Below, piece by piece: positions 17,063 through 25,071 of a stretch of 64,000 bases of DNA. Under the pieces are notes generated by a model. That model saw only the letters and a list, made by a program, of their open reading frames with translations. It did no database searches and was not told where the DNA came from. The stretch lies in assembly GCA_009835005.1 (NCBI GenBank), contig WTFG01000006.1:1-64000 (forward strand), given 5' to 3'. The translations under genes were made by a program, and so were the position numbers. How positions within the stretch are numbered: the first letter of the stretch is position 1; every line of letters begins with the position of its first letter. This stretch comes from Flavobacteriaceae bacterium Ap0902 (GTDB lineage: Bacteria > Bacteroidota > Bacteroidia > Flavobacteriales > Weeksellaceae).

Positions 17063-18256
17063 ATGAGTGTAAATAATCAACATAACAGAACAATTCTACT
17101 GCTGCATCAATCTGCGAGTTTGTATGGGTCAGACAAAACTTTGCTGGAATTGGCTCTAGCCATTAAAGCAGATAAAAGATGGACTCCTATCGTTGTTTTG
17201 CCTTTTAAAGGTCCTTTGGTAGATAAATTACAAGAAAATGGTATCACAGTAGTTGATTTGCCCGTATTAAAAGTGTCACGTGATTTGTTGCATCCCAAAA
17301 ATTTGTGGAAACTTCCATTTAGAATCTATAAGGAACTAAATGATTTTAAAGTTTATTTTAAAGATTATAAAGTAGATGTTATCCATTCCAATACTTTGGC
17401 GGTATTAATAGGCGCCTTTGTATATAAAAGTCTTAAAGCAAAGCATATTTGGCATGTGCATGAAATGATTGAAAAGCCAAGCTTTGTTAAGGAATTTTAT
17501 CGCTATTTGCTTCCAAATAAATCAGATATTATTATCGCTAACTCTAAGGCTACAGAAGCGTTTTGGTTGGATAATAGGAAACCTCTGCAGAAAAAATTTA
17601 GATTGGTTTACAATGGTTTAGATTTACCTAAAGACAAGCTACGCCCATCTATTGCTGCCATTAAAGAGAAATTGTTTCATATACCAGTTGATGGTTTAGT
17701 GATTGGTTTGGTAGGTAGAATCAATCAATATAAAGGACATGATTTATTATTAAAGACGTTTGAGGAGCTAAGCAGACGATATCCTCAGATATATTTAGTG
17801 ATGATTGGTTCCACCCCGCCAGGAAAGGCTTTTTATAAAACTGAACTAAAAAATAAAATAGACCAAGTAGAGGCAAAAGATAGCATTAGATTAATTGATT
17901 TCCAGGAAGATATAGCTGCAGTTTGGTCTGCCATAGACATTGCTGTAGTTCCTACAATTATTGCAGAATCCTTTGGTCTAGTAGCCTTAGAAGCAATGCT
18001 GGCCAAAAAACCTGTTATTGCATCCGCCATTGGTGGGTTGGTAGAGGTAGTGGATGATGAAGAAACAGGCTATTTATTTGAACCAGAAAATGCACAAATG
18101 TTAACAGAGAAATTAGAATTGCTAATCAATAATGATAGTTTACGAGAATCAATGGGGGCGAGAGGCTATAAAAAGGCGACAGAACAATTTAAATTGGAAA
18201 ACTATACACAAGCTATTTTGGATATATATAGTGAAATGATAGAAAAGGATATATGA
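17063..18256 (+). CDS. Glycosyltransferase family 4 enzyme
   Basis: 397 aa GT-B fold enzyme. The N-terminal domain starts RTILLLHQSASLYGSDKTLLEL; the C-terminal domain has GLVGRINQYKGHDLLLKTF and ESFGLVALEAMLAKKPVIA, the nucleotide-sugar-binding EX7E region of GT4. It adds one sugar to the growing lipid-linked unit in the cytoplasm; donor and acceptor cannot be told. Its start follows the preceding stop directly and its end overlaps the next gene by four bases. Confidence 0.9.
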   Translation: MSVNNQHNRTILLLHQSASLYGSDKTLLELALAIKADKRWTPIVVLPFKGPLVDKLQENGITVVDLPVLKVSRDLLHPKNLWKLPFRIYKELNDFKVYFKDYKVDVIHSNTLAVLIGAFVYKSLKAKHIWHVHEMIEKPSFVKEFYRYLLPNKSDIIIANSKATEAFWLDNRKPLQKKFRLVYNGLDLPKDKLRPSIAAIKEKLFHIPVDGLVIGLVGRINQYKGHDLLLKTFEELSRRYPQIYLVMIGSTPPGKAFYKTELKNKIDQVEAKDSIRLIDFQEDIAAVWSAIDIAVVPTIIAESFGLVALEAMLAKKPVIASAIGGLVEVVDDEETGYLFEPENAQMLTEKLELLINNDSLRESMGARGYKKATEQFKLENYTQAILDIYSEMIEKDI

Positions 18257-19356
18257 GGTTAGGAATTATAGGAACAAGGGGAGTGCCGAACCATCATGGT
18301 GGTTTTGAGCAATTTGCAGAATTTTTCTCTGTGTATGCTGCTGAGCATGGTTGGGATGTATCTGTTTATAATTCTAGTTTGCATCCCTATCAAGAAGATA
18401 ATTTTAAAGGAGTTCATATCATTCATGTCCATGATTTAGAAGATAAGATAGGTACCCCTGGGCAGTTTATTTATGATTATCATGCGATCATGGATGCTAG
18501 AAAAAGGAATTTTGATGTCATTCTGCAGCTTGGTTATACAAGTAATTCTGTCTGGGGCAAATTATTGCCAAAATCTGCTGTGATTGTCACCAATATGGAC
18601 GGGCTAGAATGGAAACGAACCAAATATAATAAATATGTCAAAAAGTTCTTGAAATATGCAGAGCGATGGGCTGTGAATACCAGTGATTATCTGATTGCAG
18701 ATTCCATTGGGATTCAGGAATACTTGCAAAAAACCTATCAGGTGAAGTCGGAATATATAGCCTATGGAGCAGAACCTATTTCAAAGAGTGATGATAAGGT
18801 TCTGGATAGGTATGGACTTAATCCGTATGAATACAACATGCTTATTGCCCGGATAGAACCAGAAAATAATATAGAAACCATATTAGACGGCTATGCCATG
18901 AGTGATAAGAAGTTTCCTTTTCTTGTGATTGGCGCAGCCGATAAAACTTCTTTTGGTCAGCATCTTTTAGATAAATACAAAGAAGAAAAACGCATCCAAT
19001 TTTTAGGTGCGATCTATGATCAACGAGTATTGAATAATTTGCGTTACTATGCTCATTTATACTTCCATGGACATTCGGTGGGCGGGACGAATCCTTCTCT
19101 GCTAGAGGCAATGGCTACAAAAGCATGCATCGTGGCAAATGATAATCTGTTTAATCAATCCATTCTAAAAGAAAATGCTTATTATTTTTATACATCAGAA
19201 GATATCAGAGAAATTCTTAATACAAAAGATAGAAACATTGATTTTATCAAGGCTAACTACCATAATATCATTCATGAATTTAAATGGGACAGGATTAATC
19301 AACAATATTTTAATTTTTTAAAGGAATGTCTAGATGCTGGCAAAACTATTAAATAG
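18253..19356 (+). CDS. Glycosyltransferase with DUF1972 N-terminus, possibly a rhamnosyltransferase
   Basis: 367 aa. RLGIIGTRGVPNHHGGFEQF is the DUF1972 signature, and the C-terminal half has LIARIEPENNIETIL and GTNPSLLEAMATK of GT1/GT4 transferases. Characterised DUF1972 enzymes include rhamnosyltransferases such as WchF, and this cluster also carries rfbC and rfbD, so rhamnose transfer is a reasonable guess, not proven. Four-base overlap upstream, 23-base overlap downstream. Confidence 0.88.
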   Translation: MRLGIIGTRGVPNHHGGFEQFAEFFSVYAAEHGWDVSVYNSSLHPYQEDNFKGVHIIHVHDLEDKIGTPGQFIYDYHAIMDARKRNFDVILQLGYTSNSVWGKLLPKSAVIVTNMDGLEWKRTKYNKYVKKFLKYAERWAVNTSDYLIADSIGIQEYLQKTYQVKSEYIAYGAEPISKSDDKVLDRYGLNPYEYNMLIARIEPENNIETILDGYAMSDKKFPFLVIGAADKTSFGQHLLDKYKEEKRIQFLGAIYDQRVLNNLRYYAHLYFHGHSVGGTNPSLLEAMATKACIVANDNLFNQSILKENAYYFYTSEDIREILNTKDRNIDFIKANYHNIIHEFKWDRINQQYFNFLKECLDAGKTIK

Positions 19357-20545
19357 AAGAGAAGATATATTTGCATTCACGACGCTTCTGGTGTTATGTA
19401 GCATCCCGTTAAATTTTGGCTATATCACCATTAGCACTGTTTTGTTTGTTGCACTAAATGTCTTAACCGCTAAACGTGTTAATTTTAAAAATATAAATAA
19501 GTTTTATTTATATCTCATTTCATTCTATTTTTTATTTGTATTATCTGTCTTGTGGTCTAGTTTTCCGCAAGATTCTATGGGGACTTTGGTTAAGAAAATT
19601 TCTTTGTTGATTATTCCTATCGCACTTATTGCTGCCCCGCAGATAAGTGTAGATAAGTTTTATCAAATATGGAAATATTTTGCCAGATACCTCTGTTTAT
19701 TATTTTTCATATTTTTAATTTTAGCATTCAATAGATGGCAACTTACGGTTAATAGCGAGGAATTTGTCTATCACACCTTGGTTTCGCCTTTAGAATTGAA
19801 CGCAATTTACGTGTCTTATTTAGTTTCTATTAGTTTAATAATTAACTTGAATCGCACACAGAAAGGGTATTTCGATTATATTATATTATTTATTCTATTC
19901 ATATTCTTAATTATGCTTTCTTCTAAATTAGTCACGATTACAACGATATTAGCAGTAGCATATATATTTTTTAATAAGAGAGTTAATTTTATAAAAATCA
20001 GTTTGATTGCGCTGGTCATTGCGGGATCTTTAATATTTGTGTCACCTCTAATAGATAGGTTTGAGACAGAAATTAATGCAAATTACAGTGAGGTGCTCAC
20101 CAGAGAGGAGTTCGGGCCTGTATATGATTGGAAAGGTGGCGCCATCCGTTTATTAATGATGCGGGTAGCTACGGAAATCTTGGATGATGAGGATAAATGG
20201 GTTTTAGGAACGGGCGTAGGTGCATCCCAGCCACTCATAGAACAGAATTTAAAAACCAAGAATACTTATTACGATTTCTGGACTTATAATTTCCATAATC
20301 AGTATGTTCAGATTCTAGTAGAACTGGGTATAGTGGGATTAATTTTCTATGGTATCATATTTATTTGGATGCTTTATGATTTTAGAAATATTAAATTAGC
20401 ATTAATTATCATCATCCTAATGCTTTTATGGGGAATTACGGAATCATTTATCTGGAGACAACGCGGTCTGGTTTATTTTCTCATGATTGTGGGTTCATTA
20501 TACCAAACTAAATTTGGATATAAATTATCTAAAAATGAAATATAA
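19334..20545 (+). CDS. O-antigen ligase-like membrane protein
   Basis: 403 aa with about 10-11 membrane segments and a large loop (residues about 240-330) holding FGPVYDWKGGAIRLLMM and GVGASQPLIEQ, with FHNQYVQILVELGIVGL after it; the H-N-x-Y-x-Q-x-L-x-x-G motif is diagnostic of the Wzy_C / O-antigen ligase family. It polymerises or ligates polysaccharide in the periplasm. It starts 23 bases inside the preceding gene. Together with the 15.8-kb protein the cluster has two candidates for polymerase and ligase. Confidence 0.85.
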   Translation: MLAKLLNRREDIFAFTTLLVLCSIPLNFGYITISTVLFVALNVLTAKRVNFKNINKFYLYLISFYFLFVLSVLWSSFPQDSMGTLVKKISLLIIPIALIAAPQISVDKFYQIWKYFARYLCLLFFIFLILAFNRWQLTVNSEEFVYHTLVSPLELNAIYVSYLVSISLIINLNRTQKGYFDYIILFILFIFLIMLSSKLVTITTILAVAYIFFNKRVNFIKISLIALVIAGSLIFVSPLIDRFETEINANYSEVLTREEFGPVYDWKGGAIRLLMMRVATEILDDEDKWVLGTGVGASQPLIEQNLKTKNTYYDFWTYNFHNQYVQILVELGIVGLIFYGIIFIWMLYDFRNIKLALIIIILMLLWGITESFIWRQRGLVYFLMIVGSLYQTKFGYKLSKNEI

Positions 20546-21884
20546 TTTACTTTTAGTACATCTTATCATCATTCTACTGGCCACTGTATTTAATTTTAGT
20601 GTTGCTACATGGTTGGGCAATGATGTTTTCTTTATGGTGGGTAGAGCATATCCATCCTTACTAATCGTATCCTTGATTGCTTCTGTCCTTAGTTTTTTTG
20701 TGTCTAACCAGAAGAGCGTCAATGCCACAACACAAATACCACAATTGATATTCAAGATAATAGAATACATGGTTTTACAATCATTCTTGATTTTAATATA
20801 CTGGTTTGCTGTCAATTCAATTCACTATAATAAGGAACATATATCCACCTTTTTAATTCTGAATACAATTTCTCTGCTTATCATAAATTATCTCTATATC
20901 CAGTTTCTTAGAAGAAAGAGAATAGGTATCCCTATTGTTAAAACCATCGTTTTGGGAGAAAATAGATTTGTGCAGCAATTTATAAACAGCCTTAATGATA
21001 ACCATTGGATAGGATTTGATTATAAATCAAGTTACAATTCAGAAACCTTTTTCCAAAGCTCTTTTAAGGATTATATGTTAGAAAATGAGATAGAAGCAGT
21101 ATTCATTAATTGGGATGAGTTTAACTTAAACAAAGAAAGAGAATTACAAATGCGCAATATGACAGAGGAGTATGGCATTAAGTTTTATGCTATTTCAGAA
21201 TTTTTTGGTAATTATTTACTACCAAGTTCTTATAATCTGTCTGGCAACTTTCCTTATATTCAATTATTTAAATTCCCTTTAGATAATCCTATCAAATCTA
21301 CTTCTAAAAGAGTATTTGACATCTTTTTTTCTATTGTTTTTTTTGTCACGATTGCGAGTTGGTTATTTCCGATTATTATCATTTTATTATGGATAAACCA
21401 AGGATTTCCTATCTTCTTTAGCCAAAAAAGGCATGGGGTAGATAACATAGAATTTGATTGTTATAAATTCAGAACCATGGTGATTAACAAAGAGGGTAAT
21501 AAAAGCATTACAGTTAGGAATGATCCACGGGTGACTAAAATAGGAAGGATTCTTAGGAAAACAAGTTTTGATGAATTGCCACAATTTTGGAATGTATTAA
21601 AAGGGGAAATGTCTATTGTAGGACCAAGGCCCCACATGTTAGAGCAAAATTTCTACTATAATGATTTAATCCAGAAATATAATTTTAGACATTATGTGAA
21701 GCCAGGGATTACGGGATTGGCACAAGTAAGTGGATTCAGAGGGGAAATTAAAGAGAATAAAGATATGAAAGATAGAGTACAATCAGATTTATATTATATC
21801 AGAAACTGGTCCTTCGGGTTAGATATCTCTATTATATACAGAACTGTCGCCAATATGATTAAAGGCGACAAGAATGCAATTTAA
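20535..21884 (+). CDS. Undecaprenyl-phosphate sugar phosphotransferase (initiating sugar transferase)
   Basis: 449 aa from the ATG at 20535; an upstream in-frame ATG would run 59 bases into the preceding gene. Several N-terminal membrane segments (residues 5-130) precede a cytoplasmic CoA-binding-like domain and the C-terminal catalytic domain, KRVFDIFFS, then FSQKRHGVDNIEFDCYKFRTM, DELPQFWNVLKGEMSIVGPRP and KPGITGLAQVSG, all signatures of the bacterial sugar transferase (WbaP/WcaJ) family. It loads the first sugar phosphate onto undecaprenyl phosphate. It closes the cluster and overlaps the previous gene by 11 bases. Confidence 0.93.
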   Translation: MKYNLLLVHLIIILLATVFNFSVATWLGNDVFFMVGRAYPSLLIVSLIASVLSFFVSNQKSVNATTQIPQLIFKIIEYMVLQSFLILIYWFAVNSIHYNKEHISTFLILNTISLLIINYLYIQFLRRKRIGIPIVKTIVLGENRFVQQFINSLNDNHWIGFDYKSSYNSETFFQSSFKDYMLENEIEAVFINWDEFNLNKERELQMRNMTEEYGIKFYAISEFFGNYLLPSSYNLSGNFPYIQLFKFPLDNPIKSTSKRVFDIFFSIVFFVTIASWLFPIIIILLWINQGFPIFFSQKRHGVDNIEFDCYKFRTMVINKEGNKSITVRNDPRVTKIGRILRKTSFDELPQFWNVLKGEMSIVGPRPHMLEQNFYYNDLIQKYNFRHYVKPGITGLAQVSGFRGEIKENKDMKDRVQSDLYYIRNWSFGLDISIIYRTVANMIKGDKNAI

Positions 21885-21898
21885 AAAGTAAGATTTTA

Positions 21899-22117
21899 TT
21901 AATCTATAAAATTATGTGGCTGGCGGTGGTCTACTACACGTTTATCCTTATTAGTGAATCCAATAAGTCTAAAGCACCAGTATGCTAATAGTCCGATTAG
22001 AATAAAAGTCAATATCCAGTTAACGACAATACCTATGGGAGGCAAGATTTGAAAAGTAAACTCAAAAATAGATCCTATTCCGTAAAAAATTTCTTTTAAG
22101 AATGCAAAATTCGCCAT
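21899..22117 (-). CDS. Small membrane protein (DUF6341-like)
   Basis: 72 aa from the ATG at 22117 (MANFAFLKEIFYG); an upstream ATG would add eight residues over the promoter. One clear helix (PPIGIVVNWILTFILIGLLAY) is followed by a short charged tail ending HNFID. Small proteins of this layout sit next to DUF6427 genes in Flavobacteriia; the family name is from memory and is tentative. It is divergent from the DUF6427-type gene with 34 bases between the two start codons. Function unknown. Confidence 0.65.
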   Translation of the reverse strand: MANFAFLKEIFYGIGSIFEFTFQILPPIGIVVNWILTFILIGLLAYWCFRLIGFTNKDKRVVDHRQPHNFID

Positions 22118-22138
22118 TATAATTGCTTTATTTTGTAC

Positions 22139-22146
22139 CAAAGTTA
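22139..22146 (-). promoter_or_regulatory. Candidate -7 element for the small membrane protein
   Basis: Minus-strand TAACTTTG fits TAnnTTTG and lies 21 bases before the ATG at 22117. It lies between the start codons of the divergent gene pair, so the opposing promoter must overlap it. Confidence 0.45.
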
Positions 22147-22151
22147 TAAAA

Positions 22152-23084
22152 ATGCTATCAAAAATTCTACAAATAAATCAGAATTTTATTTCAACTTGTA
22201 TTATTATACTTTTTGGAATATCTATGCTGCTTTCTACAGAGGCTGTTTTCCCATATTTAACAGATTCATTATCATGGATATTAGTGCTTGTATTTGTGAT
22301 GATATTGGTGATTTCATTGAACGCTACGGTCTATTTTCAGAATCAATATTTCACTTTTTATCTGATGCTATTGGCTTTTGCTTTTTATCAAGGACATAAT
22401 TCACTTGGGTTCTATGCAGGACTGTTATTCTTATCTATCTTACAAAGCCAAATAATCATGGAAATTCGGTATGGGAATGCTGTTTTAAATTCATTTGATA
22501 TTGGTTTCTTTTCTGGCTTTATGGTATTGTTTTATTCACCATTCATCATATTTTTAGTTCCATTATGGGTTTACTATCTCATATTAGGAAAAGTTGAAAT
22601 CAGTAAATTTCTGATGCACTTATTAGGATTGTTTGCCTTTTTCATTCTCTTTATAGAATTAATTGCTGTATTTGACTGGTGGGGCATATGGAATAATTTA
22701 TATCATAGCTTAACCTTTAATTTATTTGAATTCAGCACCAGTGATTTGTTTTTAATTCCAATCCTAATGTTATTAACTGTAGCAGCGTTAGATTATTTTT
22801 TTAATATTAACCGCCATGCAAACCATAAGAAACTTATATTTTTTAACAGCACAATTTCCCTGCTTAGTGCAATAGTTTTCCTCATTTTATGGGGTGGTGC
22901 GAACAAGGAATATTTTTTACTAATTATCTTTCCAGCCGCATTATATTTAACCAATTACATGACATACAACAAAGAATTAGCAAAGAAAGAGGTTTATTTG
23001 TGGGTATTGATTATCAGTGTTCTTTTGTACAAATTTAATCAATATATAGCGTTCCCATCCTTATTTGATAATATCACTTTCTAG
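22152..23084 (+). CDS. DUF6427-like polytopic membrane protein
   Basis: 310 aa, about ten hydrophobic segments, no catalytic motif recognised. Residues 85-115 (GHNSLGFYAGLLFLSILQSQI) and the charged YGNAVLNSFDIGFFSGF are typical of the flavobacterial DUF6427 family next to a small membrane protein gene. Function is unknown. Its last 24 bases overlap the end of the convergent lpxH gene. Confidence 0.75.
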   Translation: MLSKILQINQNFISTCIIILFGISMLLSTEAVFPYLTDSLSWILVLVFVMILVISLNATVYFQNQYFTFYLMLLAFAFYQGHNSLGFYAGLLFLSILQSQIIMEIRYGNAVLNSFDIGFFSGFMVLFYSPFIIFLVPLWVYYLILGKVEISKFLMHLLGLFAFFILFIELIAVFDWWGIWNNLYHSLTFNLFEFSTSDLFLIPILMLLTVAALDYFFNINRHANHKKLIFFNSTISLLSAIVFLILWGGANKEYFLLIIFPAALYLTNYMTYNKELAKKEVYLWVLIISVLLYKFNQYIAFPSLFDNITF

Positions 23085-23849
23085 TAGATGGACGTCTTCG
23101 CCATCAAAAATTGCATAAGTAAAATAATTTACCCAGTCACCCAAATTAATATAAGTACTATTGGATTCCAAAGAAATATTAAGCGGTAAATGGCGATGGC
23201 CAAATATGAAGTAATCGTAATGAGTCGTCTCAAGTTTTCTTCTACAATAATGTACAAGCCACTCATTTTCTTCTCCTAGAAAAACATTATCGTCATCGCC
23301 AGATATATATTTATTCTTTCTAGAAGAAGTTTTGCCTAACCATACGGCAAAATCTGGATGCAGTAGATAAAATAATTTTTTGGCTAACGGATTAGTGAAA
23401 ACTTTTTTCATTCGCTTGTATCCTATATCACCAGGACCAAGACCGTCACCATGACCAATCAAGAATTTTTTATTTTGAATCAGGAATACCTGTGGTTTTC
23501 TAAATAATTGCACCCCAATTTCTTTTTCTAAATAATCTTTCATCCATAAATCATGATTTCCCACAAAGAAATATAGCGGAATTCCATTATCCGTGAATTC
23601 AGCCAATTTCCCCAGAGTTCTTACAAACCCTTTTGGAACAACTTCTTTATACTCAAACCAAAAATCAAATAAATCACCCAACAGGAATAAGGCTTGGCAA
23701 TCTGGTTGTATTTGATTGAGCCATTGGACAAATTTCTTTTCTCGGATAGCAGATTCCTCATCAGAAGGTGCGCCAAGATGTTGATCAGAGGCAAAGTAAA
23801 TCCTTTTACCTTCTTGTATATAAATTTCTATTGGTCCGTCGCTATCCAT
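23061..23849 (-). CDS. lpxH: UDP-2,3-diacylglucosamine diphosphatase
   Basis: 262 aa calcineurin-like phosphoesterase. Metal-binding motifs are DQHLG (D22, H24), GDLFDFW, GNHDLWM, and GHGD and FGHRHLP further on. LpxH hydrolyses UDP-diacylglucosamine to lipid X in lipid A synthesis at the inner membrane. The start lies 22 bases inside the end of queD, so the two are cotranscribed; no other in-frame ATG precedes the first motif. The 3' end overlaps the convergent membrane-protein gene. Confidence 0.93.
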   Translation of the reverse strand: MDSDGPIEIYIQEGKRIYFASDQHLGAPSDEESAIREKKFVQWLNQIQPDCQALFLLGDLFDFWFEYKEVVPKGFVRTLGKLAEFTDNGIPLYFFVGNHDLWMKDYLEKEIGVQLFRKPQVFLIQNKKFLIGHGDGLGPGDIGYKRMKKVFTNPLAKKLFYLLHPDFAVWLGKTSSRKNKYISGDDDNVFLGEENEWLVHYCRRKLETTHYDYFIFGHRHLPLNISLESNSTYINLGDWVNYFTYAIFDGEDVHLLESDIIK

Positions 23850-24283
23850 TCTCCATAGGAGTTTTCTGTTTCATATAATCTTAACGATGCCAACGCAATG
23901 TGATCGGGCAACGCTTCTTGAATAATTTGAGCAAAGTCAATAAGCATATTTTCACACGTTGGTTGATAGGGTGTGAATATTACTTGATGACCGCTTTCTC
24001 GCAGAGATTCACCTAACGCTTTATGGGCTGTGTTTATATTTAATAGAACCGCGTGATCCAATGGATCAACAATTTTTTCATTCACAATTTTCTTTAAATC
24101 GCCAAAATCCATCACCATTCCATTTTTAGAATTCTCTGGATTATCAATGGGGGTTCCTTTAATTGTTACATACAATTTATAGGAATGTCCATGAATATTT
24201 CTACATTTACCGTCATAACCATGTAGCGCATGCCCAGTTTCAAATGTAAAAATCTTTGTTAATCGGATAATGTTTTGCTTCAT
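23828..24283 (-). CDS. queD: 6-carboxytetrahydropterin synthase QueD
   Basis: 151 aa. Zinc-binding His of the family are at H18 (FETGHALHG) and H31/H33 (NIHGHSY), with the catalytic Cys at 27, followed by GMVMDFGDLK. QueD makes 6-carboxytetrahydropterin from dihydroneopterin triphosphate in queuosine synthesis. It is the first gene of a pair with lpxH and is divergent from comF with only 31 bases between start codons. Confidence 0.94.
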   Translation of the reverse strand: MKQNIIRLTKIFTFETGHALHGYDGKCRNIHGHSYKLYVTIKGTPIDNPENSKNGMVMDFGDLKKIVNEKIVDPLDHAVLLNINTAHKALGESLRESGHQVIFTPYQPTCENMLIDFAQIIQEALPDHIALASLRLYETENSYGEWIATDQ

Positions 24284-24287
24284 GATG

Positions 24288-24295
24288 CAAAATTA
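24288..24295 (-). promoter_or_regulatory. Candidate -7 element for queD, four bases from the start codon
   Basis: Minus-strand TAATTTTG fits TAnnTTTG. Only four bases separate it from the queD ATG, so transcription would start at or inside the start codon and the mRNA would be leaderless. Confidence 0.4.
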
Positions 24296-24314
24296 ACTGA
24301 TTTATATTTAATGT

Positions 24315-24974
24315 GTGGGTTTATTAGATTACATTTTACCTTATAGATGTGTTTATTGTGATAGAATCATAAACTCCAAAGAAGTTCCACTGTGCATTCC
24401 TTGTCTAGAAGAATTAAATTTTTCTCATGAGAAATTGAATAGGAGTTCAAATACATCCTCATCATTTTTGCATCACCCTCAGGTTTTGGGAGCAGCTTGT
24501 TTATTAAACTATCAATATGGCAATTCCGCACAAAGACTTATTCATTCTAATAAATATTATAATCAACCCAACATCGGTAAATTTCTTGCAACATTGTCGC
24601 AGCCTATCCTTAAAAATATAAACGTAGATGTCATTACTTGTGTACCGAATCACCCGAGAACACAACGTTCTAGAGGGTATAACCAAGTACATTTATTTGC
24701 AAAAAGTTTGGCTACATTCTTAGAAACCCCTTATAATCCCCATTTAATCAAGCGCACAAAACGTAAAAACTCACAGACACATCGCAATAAAGCCCAAAGA
24801 ATTAAAGCCTTACATAATTCTTTTGAAGCTACGGAAGAGGTTAAAAACTATAAATCCATCCTGATCGTAGATGATGTGATGACTACAGGCAGTACACTTA
24901 ATGTTTGTATTGAATCAATTTTGATAAAAATAAATTCTCCTATATATGTCTTTACTATGGCTAAAGTTGTCTGA
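24315..24974 (+). CDS. ComF family protein (phosphoribosyltransferase-like)
   Basis: 219 aa from a GTG start at 24315; the ATG at 24311 is out of frame. Four Cys (residues 12, 15, 27, 30) form the zinc-finger of ComF, and ILIVDDVMTTGSTLN near residue 190 is the PRPP-binding loop. ComF proteins aid DNA uptake in transformable bacteria; in Bacteroidota the role is less clear. TATATTTA four bases before the GTG resembles a -7 element. Confidence 0.88.
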   Translation: MGLLDYILPYRCVYCDRIINSKEVPLCIPCLEELNFSHEKLNRSSNTSSSFLHHPQVLGAACLLNYQYGNSAQRLIHSNKYYNQPNIGKFLATLSQPILKNINVDVITCVPNHPRTQRSRGYNQVHLFAKSLATFLETPYNPHLIKRTKRKNSQTHRNKAQRIKALHNSFEATEEVKNYKSILIVDDVMTTGSTLNVCIESILIKINSPIYVFTMAKVV

Positions 24975-25013
24975 ATGACACTTTGTGTTTGTCGTAAATA
25001 TTTATTCATAATT

Positions 25014-25044
25014 TTGTCTATTTAATAATATTAAATTAGATTTG
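25014..25044 (+). promoter_or_regulatory. Promoter of the secreted protease gene
   Basis: TTG, a 20-base spacer and TAGATTTG match the Bacteroidota -33/-7 arrangement; the -7 ends 27 bases before the ATG at 25072. Confidence 0.6.
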
Positions 25045-25071
25045 GGCATATAATATAAAAATTAATTATTT

